Both the position numbers and the translations under genes were made by a program. A stretch of DNA of 64,000 nt, taken from positions 1 to 64,000 of the forward strand of contig NZ_JAUSCF010000001.1 in NCBI RefSeq assembly GCF_030651625.1. Direction: 5' to 3'. Below, in pieces: positions 28,146 through 36,940 of the stretch; the stretch's first letter is position 1, and each line of letters starts with the position of its first letter. Origin of the DNA: Hydrogenophaga sp. (lineage in GTDB: Bacteria; Pseudomonadota; Gammaproteobacteria; Burkholderiales; Burkholderiaceae_C). Below the pieces are notes generated by a model. The model searched no databases. It saw only the letters and a list, made by a program, of their open reading frames with translations, and was not told the DNA's origin.

Positions 28146-29153
28146 ATGAGCAACAAGATTTCACTCACCCGCTACCTGGTCGAACAACAGCGTGTCCACG
28201 GACGCATTCCGCCTGAGTTGCGCCTGCTGATCGAGGTGGTGGCTCGCGCCTGCAAGCGTATCGCCATCAACGTCAACAAGGGAGCGCTGGGCGACGTGCT
28301 CGGCTCCGCCGACATTGAAAACGTGCAGGGCGAAGTCCAGAAGAAGCTCGACGTGATCGCCAACGAGGTGCTCATCGAAGCCAACGAATGGGGCGGCCAC
28401 CTGGCGGCCATGGCATCGGAGGAAATGGAAGGCATCTACGTGGTGCCCAACCGCTTCCCGCAGGGCGAGTACCTGCTGATGTTCGATCCGCTGGACGGCT
28501 CCAGCAACATCGATGTCAACGTCTCCATCGGCACCATCTTCAGCGTGCTGAAGAAGACCGGCCCGCACCCTGGCGTATCTGAACAGGACTTCATGCAGGC
28601 AGGGAACCAGCAGGCGGCGGCCGGCTACTGCGTCTATGGGCCGCAAACCACACTGGTGCTCACCGTGGGTGATGGCGTGGCCATGTTCACTCTGGACCGC
28701 GAACAGGGTTCATGGGTACTCACCCAGGACCAGATCCGCATCCCCGAAGACACCAAAGAGTTTGCGATCAACATGAGCAACATGCGGCACTGGGACACAC
28801 CGGTGAAGCGCTATATCGACGAATGCCTGCAAGGCAAGGAAGGTCCGCGCGGCAAGGACTTCAACATGCGCTGGATCGCGTCCATGGTGGCCGACGTGCA
28901 CCGCATCCTCAGCCGGGGTGGCGTTTTCATGTACCCCTGGGACAAGCGCGAACCCGAAAAACCCGGCAAGCTGCGCCTGATGTACGAAGCCAACCCCATG
29001 GCCTGGCTGGTGGAGCAAGCAGGCGGCGCCGCCACCGACGGGCGCCAACGCATTCTCGACATCCAGCCCACCAAGCTGCACCAGCGAGTGAGCGTGATGC
29101 TCGGCTCTAAGAACGAGGTAGAGCGAATTACCAGCTACCACTCCGAGCTATAA
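28146..29153 (+). CDS. fbp: Fructose-1,6-bisphosphatase class I
   Basis: Hydrolyses fructose-1,6-bisphosphate in gluconeogenesis. From ATG 28146 ([15 protein letters not shown]) it is 335 residues, the usual class I length. The metal-binding motif [12 protein letters not shown] starts at residue 114; [20 protein letters not shown] and [14 protein letters not shown] follow. It lies 37 bases after pepN. A second class I FBPase (cbbF) lies in the cbb operon, so this copy is probably the heterotrophic housekeeping enzyme. tRNA-Thr follows 12 bases later. Confidence 0.96.
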   Translation: MSNKISLTRYLVEQQRVHGRIPPELRLLIEVVARACKRIAINVNKGALGDVLGSADIENVQGEVQKKLDVIANEVLIEANEWGGHLAAMASEEMEGIYVVPNRFPQGEYLLMFDPLDGSSNIDVNVSIGTIFSVLKKTGPHPGVSEQDFMQAGNQQAAAGYCVYGPQTTLVLTVGDGVAMFTLDREQGSWVLTQDQIRIPEDTKEFAINMSNMRHWDTPVKRYIDECLQGKEGPRGKDFNMRWIASMVADVHRILSRGGVFMYPWDKREPEKPGKLRLMYEANPMAWLVEQAGGAATDGRQRILDIQPTKLHQRVSVMLGSKNEVERITSYHSEL

Positions 29154-29165
29154 TTCTCGGTTGAT

Positions 29166-29241
29166 GCCGGTGTAGCTCAGTCGGTAGAGCAGCTCATTCG
29201 TAATGAGAAGGTCGGGTGTTCGATTCATCTCTCCGGCACCA
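29166..29241 (+). tRNA. tRNA-Thr (CGT)
   Basis: A 76-base cloverleaf with encoded CCA; the anticodon loop TTCGTAA gives CGT. The T-stem (GGGTG with CATCT) contains two G-U pairs and the acceptor stem has a T-T mismatch at 6:67, so it is less stable than usual, but all conserved loop bases (TTCGATT, AGTCGGTA) are present. It is probably functional. Confidence 0.9.
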
Positions 29242-29252
29242 AGTAGATACAG

Positions 29253-29287
29253 AAAAGTCCGCTATCGAACAGGTAGCGGACTTTTTT
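29253..29287 (+). terminator. Rho-independent terminator after tRNA-Thr
   Basis: Stem aagtccgcta / tagcggactt with a short loop (tcgaacagg region) and a run of six T on the plus strand. It ends the fbp-tRNA-Thr transcript. Confidence 0.88.
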
Positions 29288-29360
29288 CTTTCTGAGTCCA
29301 TGTAGGCACAAGGTAGCCAGACAGGCAAAAACACCAATCGCCGCTCGTTGCGAGCGGCCC

Positions 29361-29399
29361 AACAAAAAGCCCCTTCATGGCGGGGCCATGCAGGGGCTC
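29361..29399 (-). terminator. Rho-independent terminator after the small lipoprotein gene
   Basis: On the minus strand: stem agcccct / aggggct extended by gcatggcc / ggccatg-type inner pairing, then TTTTTG. It lies 34 bases downstream of the lipoprotein stop and reads in the same direction. Confidence 0.8.
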
Positions 29400-29432
29400 T
29401 TGTGGTGCTCCTGTGCCGTTGAGCGGCAGGCG

Positions 29433-29663
29433 TCAGCTGTCGTTGGCCAGCAGACGGAAACCCTTGCCACGCATGCAGTGCGCCACCATGAGCTCCTGCT
29501 CTTTCTTGGGGACCTGACTCAGTCCGATCTGGAAACGGCAAGCAGAGAGTTCTGTATAGGCATCATCTGCAGAAGCGTTGGGCTTGTGCCAATGCGGTTT
29601 GGAAGTCGAGGCGCAACCGGCGAGCACCGCCACGGCAATCAGCATCCCTGCGAACTTGGTCAT
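29433..29663 (-). CDS. Small lipoprotein (76 aa)
   Basis: A 76-residue precursor with signal peptide and lipobox AVAVLAGCAST (Cys17). The mature part has two further cysteines (LSACRFQIG and VAHCMRGKGFRLL) that could form a disulfide in the periplasm. A ribosome binding site (aagga) precedes ATG 29663. It is of the conserved but uncharacterised small lipoprotein kind. A terminator follows, so it is a single-gene unit ahead of the sox cluster. Function unknown. Confidence 0.8.
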   Translation of the reverse strand: MTKFAGMLIAVAVLAGCASTSKPHWHKPNASADDAYTELSACRFQIGLSQVPKKEQELMVAHCMRGKGFRLLANDS

Positions 29664-29746
29664 GGATTCGTCCTTGAAGAGTCAACAATCCATGAGGATA
29701 ACAAACCAGGGTTCTCCGGGACCTGTTCGCAGCGGTGACAGATGTC

Positions 29747-31471
29747 TCAGAACGCAATGCCCGGGTTGCCATCCATGCCCGTGATTCGGGGCGTGTTGAT
29801 CTGCACTCCCCGGATGACTTTTTTCTCGCGCAGGTAGCCAGACACCACATCCCAGATCGGTTCGCCCTGCACCCCTTCCTGCACAGACGCCCAACCGGCC
29901 ACCTTGTAAGTCTTGTCGGCTTCGATGGGTTTGTCCTTGAGCCTCATGTTGTTGATGCGCTGTCCCATCGCTGCCGTGGGCGACACCGTGTATTGCAGCC
30001 CGCCCACGCGCACCATGTCGCCACCCTGCTGATAGTAGGGATCGGGGTTGAAAATGTTGTCGGCCACGTCTTCCAGGATTTCCTTGATCTGCGCACCTGT
30101 GAACGAATTGAGGGTGGTCGCGGGGTAGGTCAGCGCCATCTGGTCCATCATGCGCTCATAGGTGATGGTGTCACCAGGCAATAGTGAAGTGCCCCAGCGC
30201 ACACCGGGTGAAAACGCAATGTCCGCACCCTTGTTCTGCATGAGCGCGTCGCAGATCACCTGGTCCCACGAGCCGTTGAAATTGCCTCGCCGATACAGCA
30301 GGTCTTCGGTGACCGCGAGCTTCTCTTCAAGCTTCGCCTTGTACGGCGCACGCACCTTGTCGATGTGAGCCTGCATGGTGGCATCGGCAGCGAGCAGGTT
30401 TGAAAACACGGGCAGCAGCTTGTATTGAAAGCCCTGCACCTTGCCACCCCGCACGTCGAAGTCGAGCACGCCGAGGAACTTGCTGTTGGATCCCGCATTG
30501 GTCACCAGGGTCTGACCACCGCTGTTCTTCACGATGAAGGGTGCTGGCATGCCGTCGTGGGTATGGCCGCCCAGGATGGCGTCGATGCCGCTCACGCGGC
30601 TCGCCATCTTGATGTCCACGTCCATGCCGTTGTGCGAGAGCACCACCACCACCTGGGCACCCTTGCCGCGGGCCTCGTCCACCATTTTCTGCATGTGCTC
30701 ATCCTGGATGCCGAAGGTCCAGTCAGGCACCATGTGGCGCGGGTTGGCTATGGGGGTGTAAGGGAAAGCCTGCCCGATCACCGCCACCTGGACGCCGTTC
30801 ATCTCGCGCATCGCATACGGCTTGAAGACCATGTCTTCAAAGTCGGTGGTCTTGATGTTCTGCGCGAGGAATTCCATGTTCCCCTTCAGGTCCTTTTCCA
30901 CAATCTCCTGAACCCGCTTGGCGCCAAAGGTGTGCTCCCAGTGCGAGGTCATCATGTTCACGCCGAGCAGTTTGCAGGCGTCAACCATGTCCTGGCCATC
31001 GGTCCAGAGCGATGTGGCAGAGCCCTGCCAGGTGTCGCCGCCGTCGAGAAGCAGCGCATTCGGCCGGCTGGCCTTGAGCTGTTTGACCAGCGTGGCCATG
31101 TGGGCGAAGCCGCCCACTCTGCCGTAGGTCTTCGCAGCCTGACTGAAGTCGAGGTATGAGAAAGCATGCGCCTGTGCGCTGCCGGGCTTGAGCTTGAAAT
31201 GCTTGAGCAGCGTTTCACCCACGATATGCGGTGGTCGACCCACGGCATCGGCCACGCCCAGGTTCACATTCGGCTCGCGGAAGTAGATGGGCGTGAGCTG
31301 CGCATGGCAGTCGGTGAAGTGCAGGAAGCTCACATTGCCGAATTTCGGCACATCGTACAGCCGCTCACCCGCACCGGGCGCGGCCGCCAGCACATCACGA
31401 TGGTCCAGGGCCATGCCGGTGGCGCTGGCCACAGCCAGCACCTGCATGAATTCACGGCGACTGAAACCCAT
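29747..31471 (-). CDS. soxB: Thiosulfohydrolase SoxB
   Basis: Releases sulfate from the SoxY-bound thiosulfonate in the periplasmic Sox cycle. The 574-residue protein has a Tat-type signal (SRREFMQVLAVASATGMAL) and the 5'-nucleotidase/metallophosphatase fold. Di-manganese ligands are visible in HFTDCHAQL, LLDGGDTWQGSA, and GGHTHDGMPAPF; the C-terminal domain ends ITGMDGNPGIAF. It is the last gene of the minus-strand sox set, 137 bases after soxX, and may have its own promoter. Confidence 0.96.
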   Translation of the reverse strand: MGFSRREFMQVLAVASATGMALDHRDVLAAAPGAGERLYDVPKFGNVSFLHFTDCHAQLTPIYFREPNVNLGVADAVGRPPHIVGETLLKHFKLKPGSAQAHAFSYLDFSQAAKTYGRVGGFAHMATLVKQLKASRPNALLLDGGDTWQGSATSLWTDGQDMVDACKLLGVNMMTSHWEHTFGAKRVQEIVEKDLKGNMEFLAQNIKTTDFEDMVFKPYAMREMNGVQVAVIGQAFPYTPIANPRHMVPDWTFGIQDEHMQKMVDEARGKGAQVVVVLSHNGMDVDIKMASRVSGIDAILGGHTHDGMPAPFIVKNSGGQTLVTNAGSNSKFLGVLDFDVRGGKVQGFQYKLLPVFSNLLAADATMQAHIDKVRAPYKAKLEEKLAVTEDLLYRRGNFNGSWDQVICDALMQNKGADIAFSPGVRWGTSLLPGDTITYERMMDQMALTYPATTLNSFTGAQIKEILEDVADNIFNPDPYYQQGGDMVRVGGLQYTVSPTAAMGQRINNMRLKDKPIEADKTYKVAGWASVQEGVQGEPIWDVVSGYLREKKVIRGVQINTPRITGMDGNPGIAF

Positions 31472-31608
31472 AAATATTCCTTGTCAATTGTTTACTGATA
31501 TTCAACTTGCGAACAAAGCGGCCACACCAGAATGACCAACTCAAAGCCGAATAGAAGATACCCCGGTCGGCATGCTCCGTCTGGAGCAACAACCGCCGGG
31601 GGTGGTCG

Positions 31609-32262
31609 TTACTTGTTGACGGGTGAGGCCGGATCGAGCAGCAGGGCCATCACATGCTGAATCTGTTTCTCATCGAGAATGCCTTTATGGCCTGCACGCG
31701 GCATCTGTGAACAGGCGCTGTAAGCACGTGCGTTGTACAGCTTGCCCCAGGTGTATTCCACGATGGCCTTGCTGGCGGCCGCATTCGGATCGGTCACGCC
31801 ACGCAGCTTGCCGTAGTTGTAAAGGCTGGGGCCGAGCGTGCCGAAGGAGATCTCCTCCTTGCTGATCTGGTGGCAGTTGTAGCAGTTGCCACCGTTGGCA
31901 GAGCCGGCCTGGTCGGACCAGGTCAGGCCGCGACCGCTCTGGGCAATCTTCTCGCCTTCCTTCCAGTCGCCCAGAAACTTCCCGTCGCTGGGCCATTTCA
32001 CGGTCTTCATGTTGGCGGCCTCAATCGACTTGGCGACCTTTTCGTCGATGGGCTTGCCCGCCACATCCGATGCAACGCATTCTCGGTTGGCTTCGTCGAG
32101 CACCAGGCGATCGAGCTTGGCGATGCCCCGATCCTGGAACGAGCCCTTGAGCATGTCGGCCGTTGCCTTGTCGTAGTCGGCAGGCGATGGTGAAGATGTG
32201 CAACCAGCGAGCAGCAGCGCAGCGATGGGCAGGGAGACGATGGAAACGAATTTTTTGTTCAT
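31609..32262 (-). CDS. soxX: Sulfur-oxidising cytochrome subunit SoxX
   Basis: The small haem subunit of SoxXA, which joins thiosulfate to SoxY. It is 217 residues with a lipobox-like ALLLAGCTSS, so it may be lipid-anchored. The single haem c site is NCYNCHQ near residue 126, and the distal Met is probably in ACSQMPRAGHKG. A helical N-terminal extension (residues 25-95) makes it longer than minimal SoxX. A ribosome binding site ggag precedes it. soxA is 15 bases upstream. Confidence 0.93.
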   Translation of the reverse strand: MNKKFVSIVSLPIAALLLAGCTSSPSPADYDKATADMLKGSFQDRGIAKLDRLVLDEANRECVASDVAGKPIDEKVAKSIEAANMKTVKWPSDGKFLGDWKEGEKIAQSGRGLTWSDQAGSANGGNCYNCHQISKEEISFGTLGPSLYNYGKLRGVTDPNAAASKAIVEYTWGKLYNARAYSACSQMPRAGHKGILDEKQIQHVMALLLDPASPVNK

Positions 32263-32277
32263 GGCTGTTGCTCCCGT

Positions 32278-33084
32278 TCAGCGCTTGATGGCAGGCACGA
32301 TGGATTCGGCCGTCTTGGCATTCACGCCCATGTAAACGCTCAGCGCGATGGTGGCCTCGCTGCCAAACTTGGGCTCGGGCCAGCGCATCTGGCGGAAGCA
32401 ATCGTTCAGGCGAAGCTGCATGCCCCACATCTGCGCGTTGGACACCCGGTAGGCGGGCCAGGCGGCAAAACCGATACCGTCACCCGGGTTCTTGGTGAGG
32501 TTGGGCAAATCCTGCAGGCGGATGCGTTTGTCGTCTTCACCATGGCAGGAGGCACACGAAAAATCGTGGGTGCCACCGCGCGTGAAGAACAGTCGCTTGC
32601 CCGCTTCGTACATCAGTTTTTCCTGCGGATGGGATTGCGACAGGTTGAACTTCATGCCTTTGGACGCAGTGGCCACATAGGTGGCCAGAGCGGTCACATT
32701 GGCCATCTCGCCGCGACCGAATGCCGTCTTGGCCACCTCGTCACTCTTGAAGCCCTGCAGGGTTTCCATGCAGGTCAGCAGACGCGACTCCAGATCCTGC
32801 ACCCGGCCCGTGTCCTTGAAGAAACGCGGCAGCTCTACAAACGCGCCTTCGATCACCCCAGGACCTTTGCCCAGATCGCACTTTTCGAGCGTGGCAGCTT
32901 TGGGACCGCGCTTCTGTTTCCAGAGCTCCTCGCCCTTCATCTCGAAGAGCTCGGCGGGATTGCCGTCCTGCAACATTTCGCGGTACTTGGCAATGCCGTC
33001 GGCAGCCGATCCCTGCGCATGCACGGATGCAGCAGCCAGCAAGCCGGCAAGCGCCAGAACGGCGCGGGAAGCAGTGGGATTCAT
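32278..33084 (-). CDS. soxA: Sulfur-oxidising cytochrome subunit SoxA
   Basis: The catalytic subunit of SoxXA. It is 268 residues with signal peptide MNPTASRAVLALAGLLAAASVHA. There is one CxxCH haem site, FSCASCHGEDDKR near residue 175, and the conserved active-site cysteine (cysteine persulfide ligand) in NDCFRQMRWPEP. The N-terminal cytochrome domain lacks a second CxxCH and keeps only cysteines in LEKCDLG and RLLTCMETL, so this is a mono-haem SoxA. A good ribosome binding site (gaggaga) precedes ATG 33084. Confidence 0.94.
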   Translation of the reverse strand: MNPTASRAVLALAGLLAAASVHAQGSAADGIAKYREMLQDGNPAELFEMKGEELWKQKRGPKAATLEKCDLGKGPGVIEGAFVELPRFFKDTGRVQDLESRLLTCMETLQGFKSDEVAKTAFGRGEMANVTALATYVATASKGMKFNLSQSHPQEKLMYEAGKRLFFTRGGTHDFSCASCHGEDDKRIRLQDLPNLTKNPGDGIGFAAWPAYRVSNAQMWGMQLRLNDCFRQMRWPEPKFGSEATIALSVYMGVNAKTAESIVPAIKR

Positions 33085-33211
33085 GGGTCGTCTCCTCTTT
33101 GTAGTGGTCTTCGAAATACAGCGACGGCATCCATTGCCGCCGGGGAACCGGCTCTTCCGTGCTCCATGCGAAACCCCTTCAGAGCATCGCGCAAAGCACG
33201 GCGGGAGTGGG

Positions 33212-33523
33212 TCAGGCGATGACGGCTTCGTCGGTCCGGGTATCGTTTTTGTTGTCGACCCATTTCACGACCACCTTGTCGCCCTTGGCGGCGCCGGTGA
33301 TCTTGAACGACAGAAACGGATTCTGCGAAACCGCACCGCTGAACATGGCCTTCAACACGGTCTTGCCGTTGTGGGTGGCTTCCACATCACGGATGTAGTG
33401 GGCGGGAATGGTCTCACCAGCCGCGTTCTTGCGCGTGCCGGTTTCCATGACGTGCGACATGAGCACGCGGACGGTGGTTTCTTCGCCTGCAAGGGCAGCG
33501 CGGATGCGCATCGGATCGGCCAT
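33212..33523 (-). CDS. soxZ: Thiosulfate oxidation carrier SoxZ
   Basis: Partner of SoxY in the SoxYZ substrate carrier. The 103-residue protein has no signal peptide and is expected to be carried out with Tat-exported SoxY. Family segments are MRIRAALAGEETTVRVLMSH, HYIRDVEATHNGKTVL, and FSGAVSQNPFLSFKI. It follows soxY by 52 bases and is preceded by aggag. It lies 127 bases upstream of soxA, a gap in which I see no gene. Confidence 0.95.
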   Translation of the reverse strand: MADPMRIRAALAGEETTVRVLMSHVMETGTRKNAAGETIPAHYIRDVEATHNGKTVLKAMFSGAVSQNPFLSFKITGAAKGDKVVVKWVDNKNDTRTDEAVIA

Positions 33524-33575
33524 GATGGACTCCTGAATTCGGTGATTGGACTATGTGCTTCGAAGGGGTGGGCGA

Positions 33576-34031
33576 TCAGCCGCCGCATCCACCCAGGGTG
33601 ACCTTGGTTTCCTTGACGGCTGAATACAGTTTGCCGTCGGCCTTGACGACCGCCATGATGTTGGAGCTCTGACCCATTTTCAGCCGGGTCTGTACGTCGG
33701 GCACCGTGCCGGCCGGGATCATGAAGGCTGCACACAGCGGCATGGGATTCTTCTCGACCAGGAGGTAGATCTCGGTGGTGTTGGGCAGCTTGCTGCTGGC
33801 ACCCACAGGCACCACGGCGCCGTTTTCGGCGATGTCTGGCGAGTTCAGGGAAACCTGATCACTGTTGGCAGGTGTTCCACCCACTGCTTTGAGCGCATCT
33901 TCCAGGGTCTTGACCTGGAAGCTGGCGTGGTCCACGGCGGCCTGGGCCTGGCTCTGGGTAATGATGCCCAGCGACACCAGCGTGGCGAAGGCCCCGGTGG
34001 TCTTGAGGGCGACTCGGCGTGAGTTGTTCAT
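33576..34031 (-). CDS. soxY: Thiosulfate oxidation carrier SoxY
   Basis: Carries sulfur intermediates on a C-terminal cysteine in the periplasm. From ATG 34031 it is 151 residues with a Tat-type leader (NNSRRVALKTTGAFATLVSLGI). The mature protein ends in the hallmark swinging arm GGCGG. The start is fixed by aggag 8 bases upstream; a longer in-frame extension is rejected. soxZ follows. Confidence 0.95.
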   Translation of the reverse strand: MNNSRRVALKTTGAFATLVSLGIITQSQAQAAVDHASFQVKTLEDALKAVGGTPANSDQVSLNSPDIAENGAVVPVGASSKLPNTTEIYLLVEKNPMPLCAAFMIPAGTVPDVQTRLKMGQSSNIMAVVKADGKLYSAVKETKVTLGGCGG

Positions 34032-34078
34032 GGGGGGCTCCTGTGAAGTGAAGGAAGGGCGGCAGTTTACCGGCGGGG

Positions 34079-34420
34079 TCATTGATCGGGTGCGCCAGCC
34101 AGGATCCAGCCGGCCAGCAACTTGAGTTCGTCGTCCTTGAGTTGGGCCTGGGCCGGCATCGGCACTGGGCCGTACACGCCCGCTCCACCCGACTTGATGC
34201 GCGCAGCCACTTTTTCAAGGGCGTCGGCTTGACCTTTGTGTTTGGCAGCCACGTCCTTGTAGGACGGACCTACCAGCTTTTTGTCCACCGCGTGGCACGC
34301 GAGACAGGCACTCTTGGATGCAAGCGCCTTGGCGGCGGCAGCGTCCACAGCCAGTGCTGCAGTGCTGGTCATGGCGAGCAGGCCTGCGGTGATAAGGGGG
34401 AGAGTGAAATGCATCTTCAT
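34079..34420 (-). CDS. Small c-type cytochrome, related to the SoxD C-terminal domain
   Basis: A 113-residue periplasmic monohaem cytochrome with signal peptide (MKMHFTLPLITAGLLAMTSTAALA). The haem site is CLACHAVDKK near residue 39 and the axial Met is in YGPVPMPAQ. The mature domain resembles the last 80 residues of SoxD, sharing AAKHKG and VPMPAQ blocks in the same order. It lies between soxD and soxY. It may pass electrons from SoxXA or SoxCD to the respiratory chain. Confidence 0.88.
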   Translation of the reverse strand: MKMHFTLPLITAGLLAMTSTAALAVDAAAAKALASKSACLACHAVDKKLVGPSYKDVAAKHKGQADALEKVAARIKSGGAGVYGPVPMPAQAQLKDDELKLLAGWILAGAPDQ

Positions 34421-34526
34421 AGGTTAAGGAATCCTTCTCGCGTGTTGAATAGGGAATACGAGTACATGCAAATATTTAATTAATAGGATCAATACAAGGT
34501 AACGACATAAGCGGATGTCTTGCGGA

Positions 34527-35585
34527 TCACTGGGCACCTGCTGCGATCCAGCGCGCCATGGTGCCTGCATCGGCCGCACTCAGTTGCGGCTGCGCCGGCA
34601 TGGGCACCGCTCCGAACACGCCGACGCCACCCTCCCGGATCTTCACCGTCAGATAGGCCTCCAGCTTTTCCCGCCCTTTGTGTTTGGCCGCAATTTCACT
34701 GAAGCCGGGGCCAACGATCTTCTGCTTCATGCCATGGCAGGCCGTGCAGCTGTTGGTGTCAAGCAGTGTCTTGATATCACCGCCCTGGCTTGGGGTGGCA
34801 CCCACCACGGCCACCACCGGTGGTGGTCGGGTTCCCACCGGCGCACTGGGGGGCGGCTTCGTGGTGTCGGCACCGCGTACGGGGCCGATGATGCGGTTCT
34901 GCTCGGCGATGTTTCCATGTGCATCGCGAGCGAAATCTGGCAGGGAGGATCGGATGGTGATTTCCACCGGGCAGTCCTTCATGCAGGCCACGTTCTTGAC
35001 GTCACCCTTGCCGCCGATCTTCCACAGCGGTTCATGGAAGACCATGCCGTTGCGGTTGGGCATGCGTTTCTGCACTTCGGCGATGTTGTCGTTGCTCAAA
35101 GTGAAGTCGGGCGGCACCACGTCGGCCAGGCTCAGGATGTAGGCGGTAACGCCGTAAACCTCGTCGGGCGTAAGCGACTTGGGCGCGTTCCACGGCATGG
35201 CGCGGTTGATGTAATCCCACAGCGTGGAAACTGTGGCCACCTTCATCATCGTGGTCTTCTGCGGAAAGGTGGAGCCAGCCTCCAGGTTCTTCACCCGACC
35301 GCGTTGAATGTCTTCCTTGGTGGTACCACCCACAATGGGCGTGAAAACCTCGTTGGATTCACCGAAGCTGCCGTGGCAGGAGGCACATTGCGCCTCCCAC
35401 AATCGCTCGCCCTGCTGCACCGAGCCGGCGCCTTTCGGCAGGCCCTTGAAGTCAGGACGCACATCGATGTCCCAGGCCTTCACCTCGGCGGGCGTTGCGT
35501 CGCGTCCGATGTCGTGCCAGGGGGTGCTCTGGGCCCAGGCAGCACTGCTGATGAGGGTAGCCGCGAGAAAGGTCAGGGTTCGCAT
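34527..35585 (-). CDS. soxD: Sulfane dehydrogenase cytochrome subunit SoxD
   Basis: The dihaem cytochrome partner of the molybdoenzyme SoxC; together they oxidise the SoxY-bound sulfane with six electrons. From ATG 35585 (MRTLTFLAATLISSAAWAQ, a signal peptide) it is 352 residues. Haem sites are AQCASCHGSFG near residue 68 and NSCTACHGMKQ near 283. A proline-rich linker (about 245-262) separates the C-terminal domain. It follows soxC by 11 bases. Confidence 0.95.
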   Translation of the reverse strand: MRTLTFLAATLISSAAWAQSTPWHDIGRDATPAEVKAWDIDVRPDFKGLPKGAGSVQQGERLWEAQCASCHGSFGESNEVFTPIVGGTTKEDIQRGRVKNLEAGSTFPQKTTMMKVATVSTLWDYINRAMPWNAPKSLTPDEVYGVTAYILSLADVVPPDFTLSNDNIAEVQKRMPNRNGMVFHEPLWKIGGKGDVKNVACMKDCPVEITIRSSLPDFARDAHGNIAEQNRIIGPVRGADTTKPPPSAPVGTRPPPVVAVVGATPSQGGDIKTLLDTNSCTACHGMKQKIVGPGFSEIAAKHKGREKLEAYLTVKIREGGVGVFGAVPMPAQPQLSAADAGTMARWIAAGAQ

Positions 35586-35596
35586 GGCGGGCCTCT

Positions 35597-36940
35597 TCAG
35601 TAGACTTGCACGTTGGAAACTTCGCCGTTTTCGGCGACTTTCCACGACTGGATGGCGTTCTGGTGGTAGACCGAGCGGGTACCACGCACGGCGCGCAACT
35701 GGTTGATCTTGGGTTGCACGTAACCGGTGCTGTCGATGGCGCGGCTTTGCAGGATGGCGGGCTTGCCGTCCCAGACCCAGTCGATGTTGAAGCGGGTGAG
35801 TGCCTTGGGCAGCACGGGACCTTCAAGACGCGCGGTGCGCCAATTGCGCCCGCCGTCTGTGCTCACATCCACGCGCTTGATGCTTCCCCGGCCCGACCAG
35901 GCCAGGCCGGTCACGTTGTAATAGCCCTTGTCAAGCAGGGTCTGGCTGCCTGAAGGCGTGGTGATCACACTCTTGCACTCCTGTATGCCGGTGTACTGCC
36001 GGTGGGTGCCGTCAGGCATGTGGTCGATGTAGTGGATGGCCTCGTCCTTGGTCGCCCACTTCATGTCGCCCACCTCCAGCCGGCGCAGGTATTTCACCCA
36101 GCTCACGCCCTGAATGCCGGGCACCACCAGCCGCAAGGGGTAGCCGTTTTCCGGACGCAGCATTTCGCCATTCATGGCCCATGCCACGATGCAGTCGTCC
36201 ATGGCGCGCTCCATGTCGATGGTTCGGGTCATGGAAGAGCCATCGGCACCTTCGGCCAGCACGTACTTGCCCTTTTTCTTGTCAACGCCACACATTTCCA
36301 GCAGCGTGGAGAGCAGCACCCCGGTGTACTCGCTGCAGCTCAACATGCCATGCGTGTATTGCACGGCAGGCAGCGCCACATTGCCCCATTCGGGTGCGGA
36401 GTTGGCGCCGCATTCGATGAAATGGATGCGCGAGACACTGGGCAGACGCATCAGGTCGTCCATGGTGAAAACACGTTCGCGCTTCACCAGTCCATTGACC
36501 ATCAGCCGGTGCTGGCTGGGGTCGATGTCCCACCAGCCCTGATGGTGGCGCTCGAAGTGAAGGCCGTTGGGTGTGATGATGCCGAACAGGCCTTGCAGGG
36601 GCGTGAAGCTCACCGAGGCCGCCTGAACCCGCGTCAACCCCGGGCTTTCCCGGCGCTGCAGATTGGCTTCCCACTTGCTCGGTTTGCCGTAGCCATCGGT
36701 GACCACCCCCTGGCCGAGTCCGGTGGTGTGTGCGGGCAGCTTGAGAATCGCATCTTCGCCTTCGGCAGCCATCGCACGGCTGGCTGTCGTTGCACTGGCG
36801 GCCACGCCTGCTCCCATGGCAAGGGCCTTGCCCATGAAGCTGCGGCGGGCCTTGCGAGCCTGCTCCAGTTTTTCCGCACTCAGATGATGTTCAGGCGCGG
36901 GCAACACGCGCCCGATGACATCGCTCAACTCTTTGGACAC
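35597..36940 (-). CDS. soxC: Sulfane dehydrogenase molybdenum subunit SoxC
   Basis: Periplasmic molybdopterin enzyme of the sulfite oxidase family; it oxidises the SoxY-bound sulfane sulfur. From GTG 36940 it is 447 residues. The Tat signal is ARRSFMGKALAMGAGVAAS. The Mo-binding cysteine is in RIHFIECGANSAPEW, and FERHHQGWWDID and GVSWVKYLRRLEV are conserved. I chose GTG 36940 because aaggaa lies about 8 bases upstream; an ATG 17 codons earlier lacks a ribosome binding site. It heads the minus-strand sox set. Confidence 0.95.
   Translation of the reverse strand: MSKELSDVIGRVLPAPEHHLSAEKLEQARKARRSFMGKALAMGAGVAASATTASRAMAAEGEDAILKLPAHTTGLGQGVVTDGYGKPSKWEANLQRRESPGLTRVQAASVSFTPLQGLFGIITPNGLHFERHHQGWWDIDPSQHRLMVNGLVKRERVFTMDDLMRLPSVSRIHFIECGANSAPEWGNVALPAVQYTHGMLSCSEYTGVLLSTLLEMCGVDKKKGKYVLAEGADGSSMTRTIDMERAMDDCIVAWAMNGEMLRPENGYPLRLVVPGIQGVSWVKYLRRLEVGDMKWATKDEAIHYIDHMPDGTHRQYTGIQECKSVITTPSGSQTLLDKGYYNVTGLAWSGRGSIKRVDVSTDGGRNWRTARLEGPVLPKALTRFNIDWVWDGKPAILQSRAIDSTGYVQPKINQLRAVRGTRSVYHQNAIQSWKVAENGEVSNVQVY

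Noticed and set aside
29166..29241. tRNA-Thr as pseudogene
   Set aside because: Length, loops, anticodon and CCA are intact, and a good terminator follows; the weak stems alone do not show loss of function.
31471..31503. ATATTC words before soxB as a sox operator shared with the soxC region
   Set aside because: One copy overlaps the soxB ribosome binding site (ggaatat), so the match is not independent evidence.
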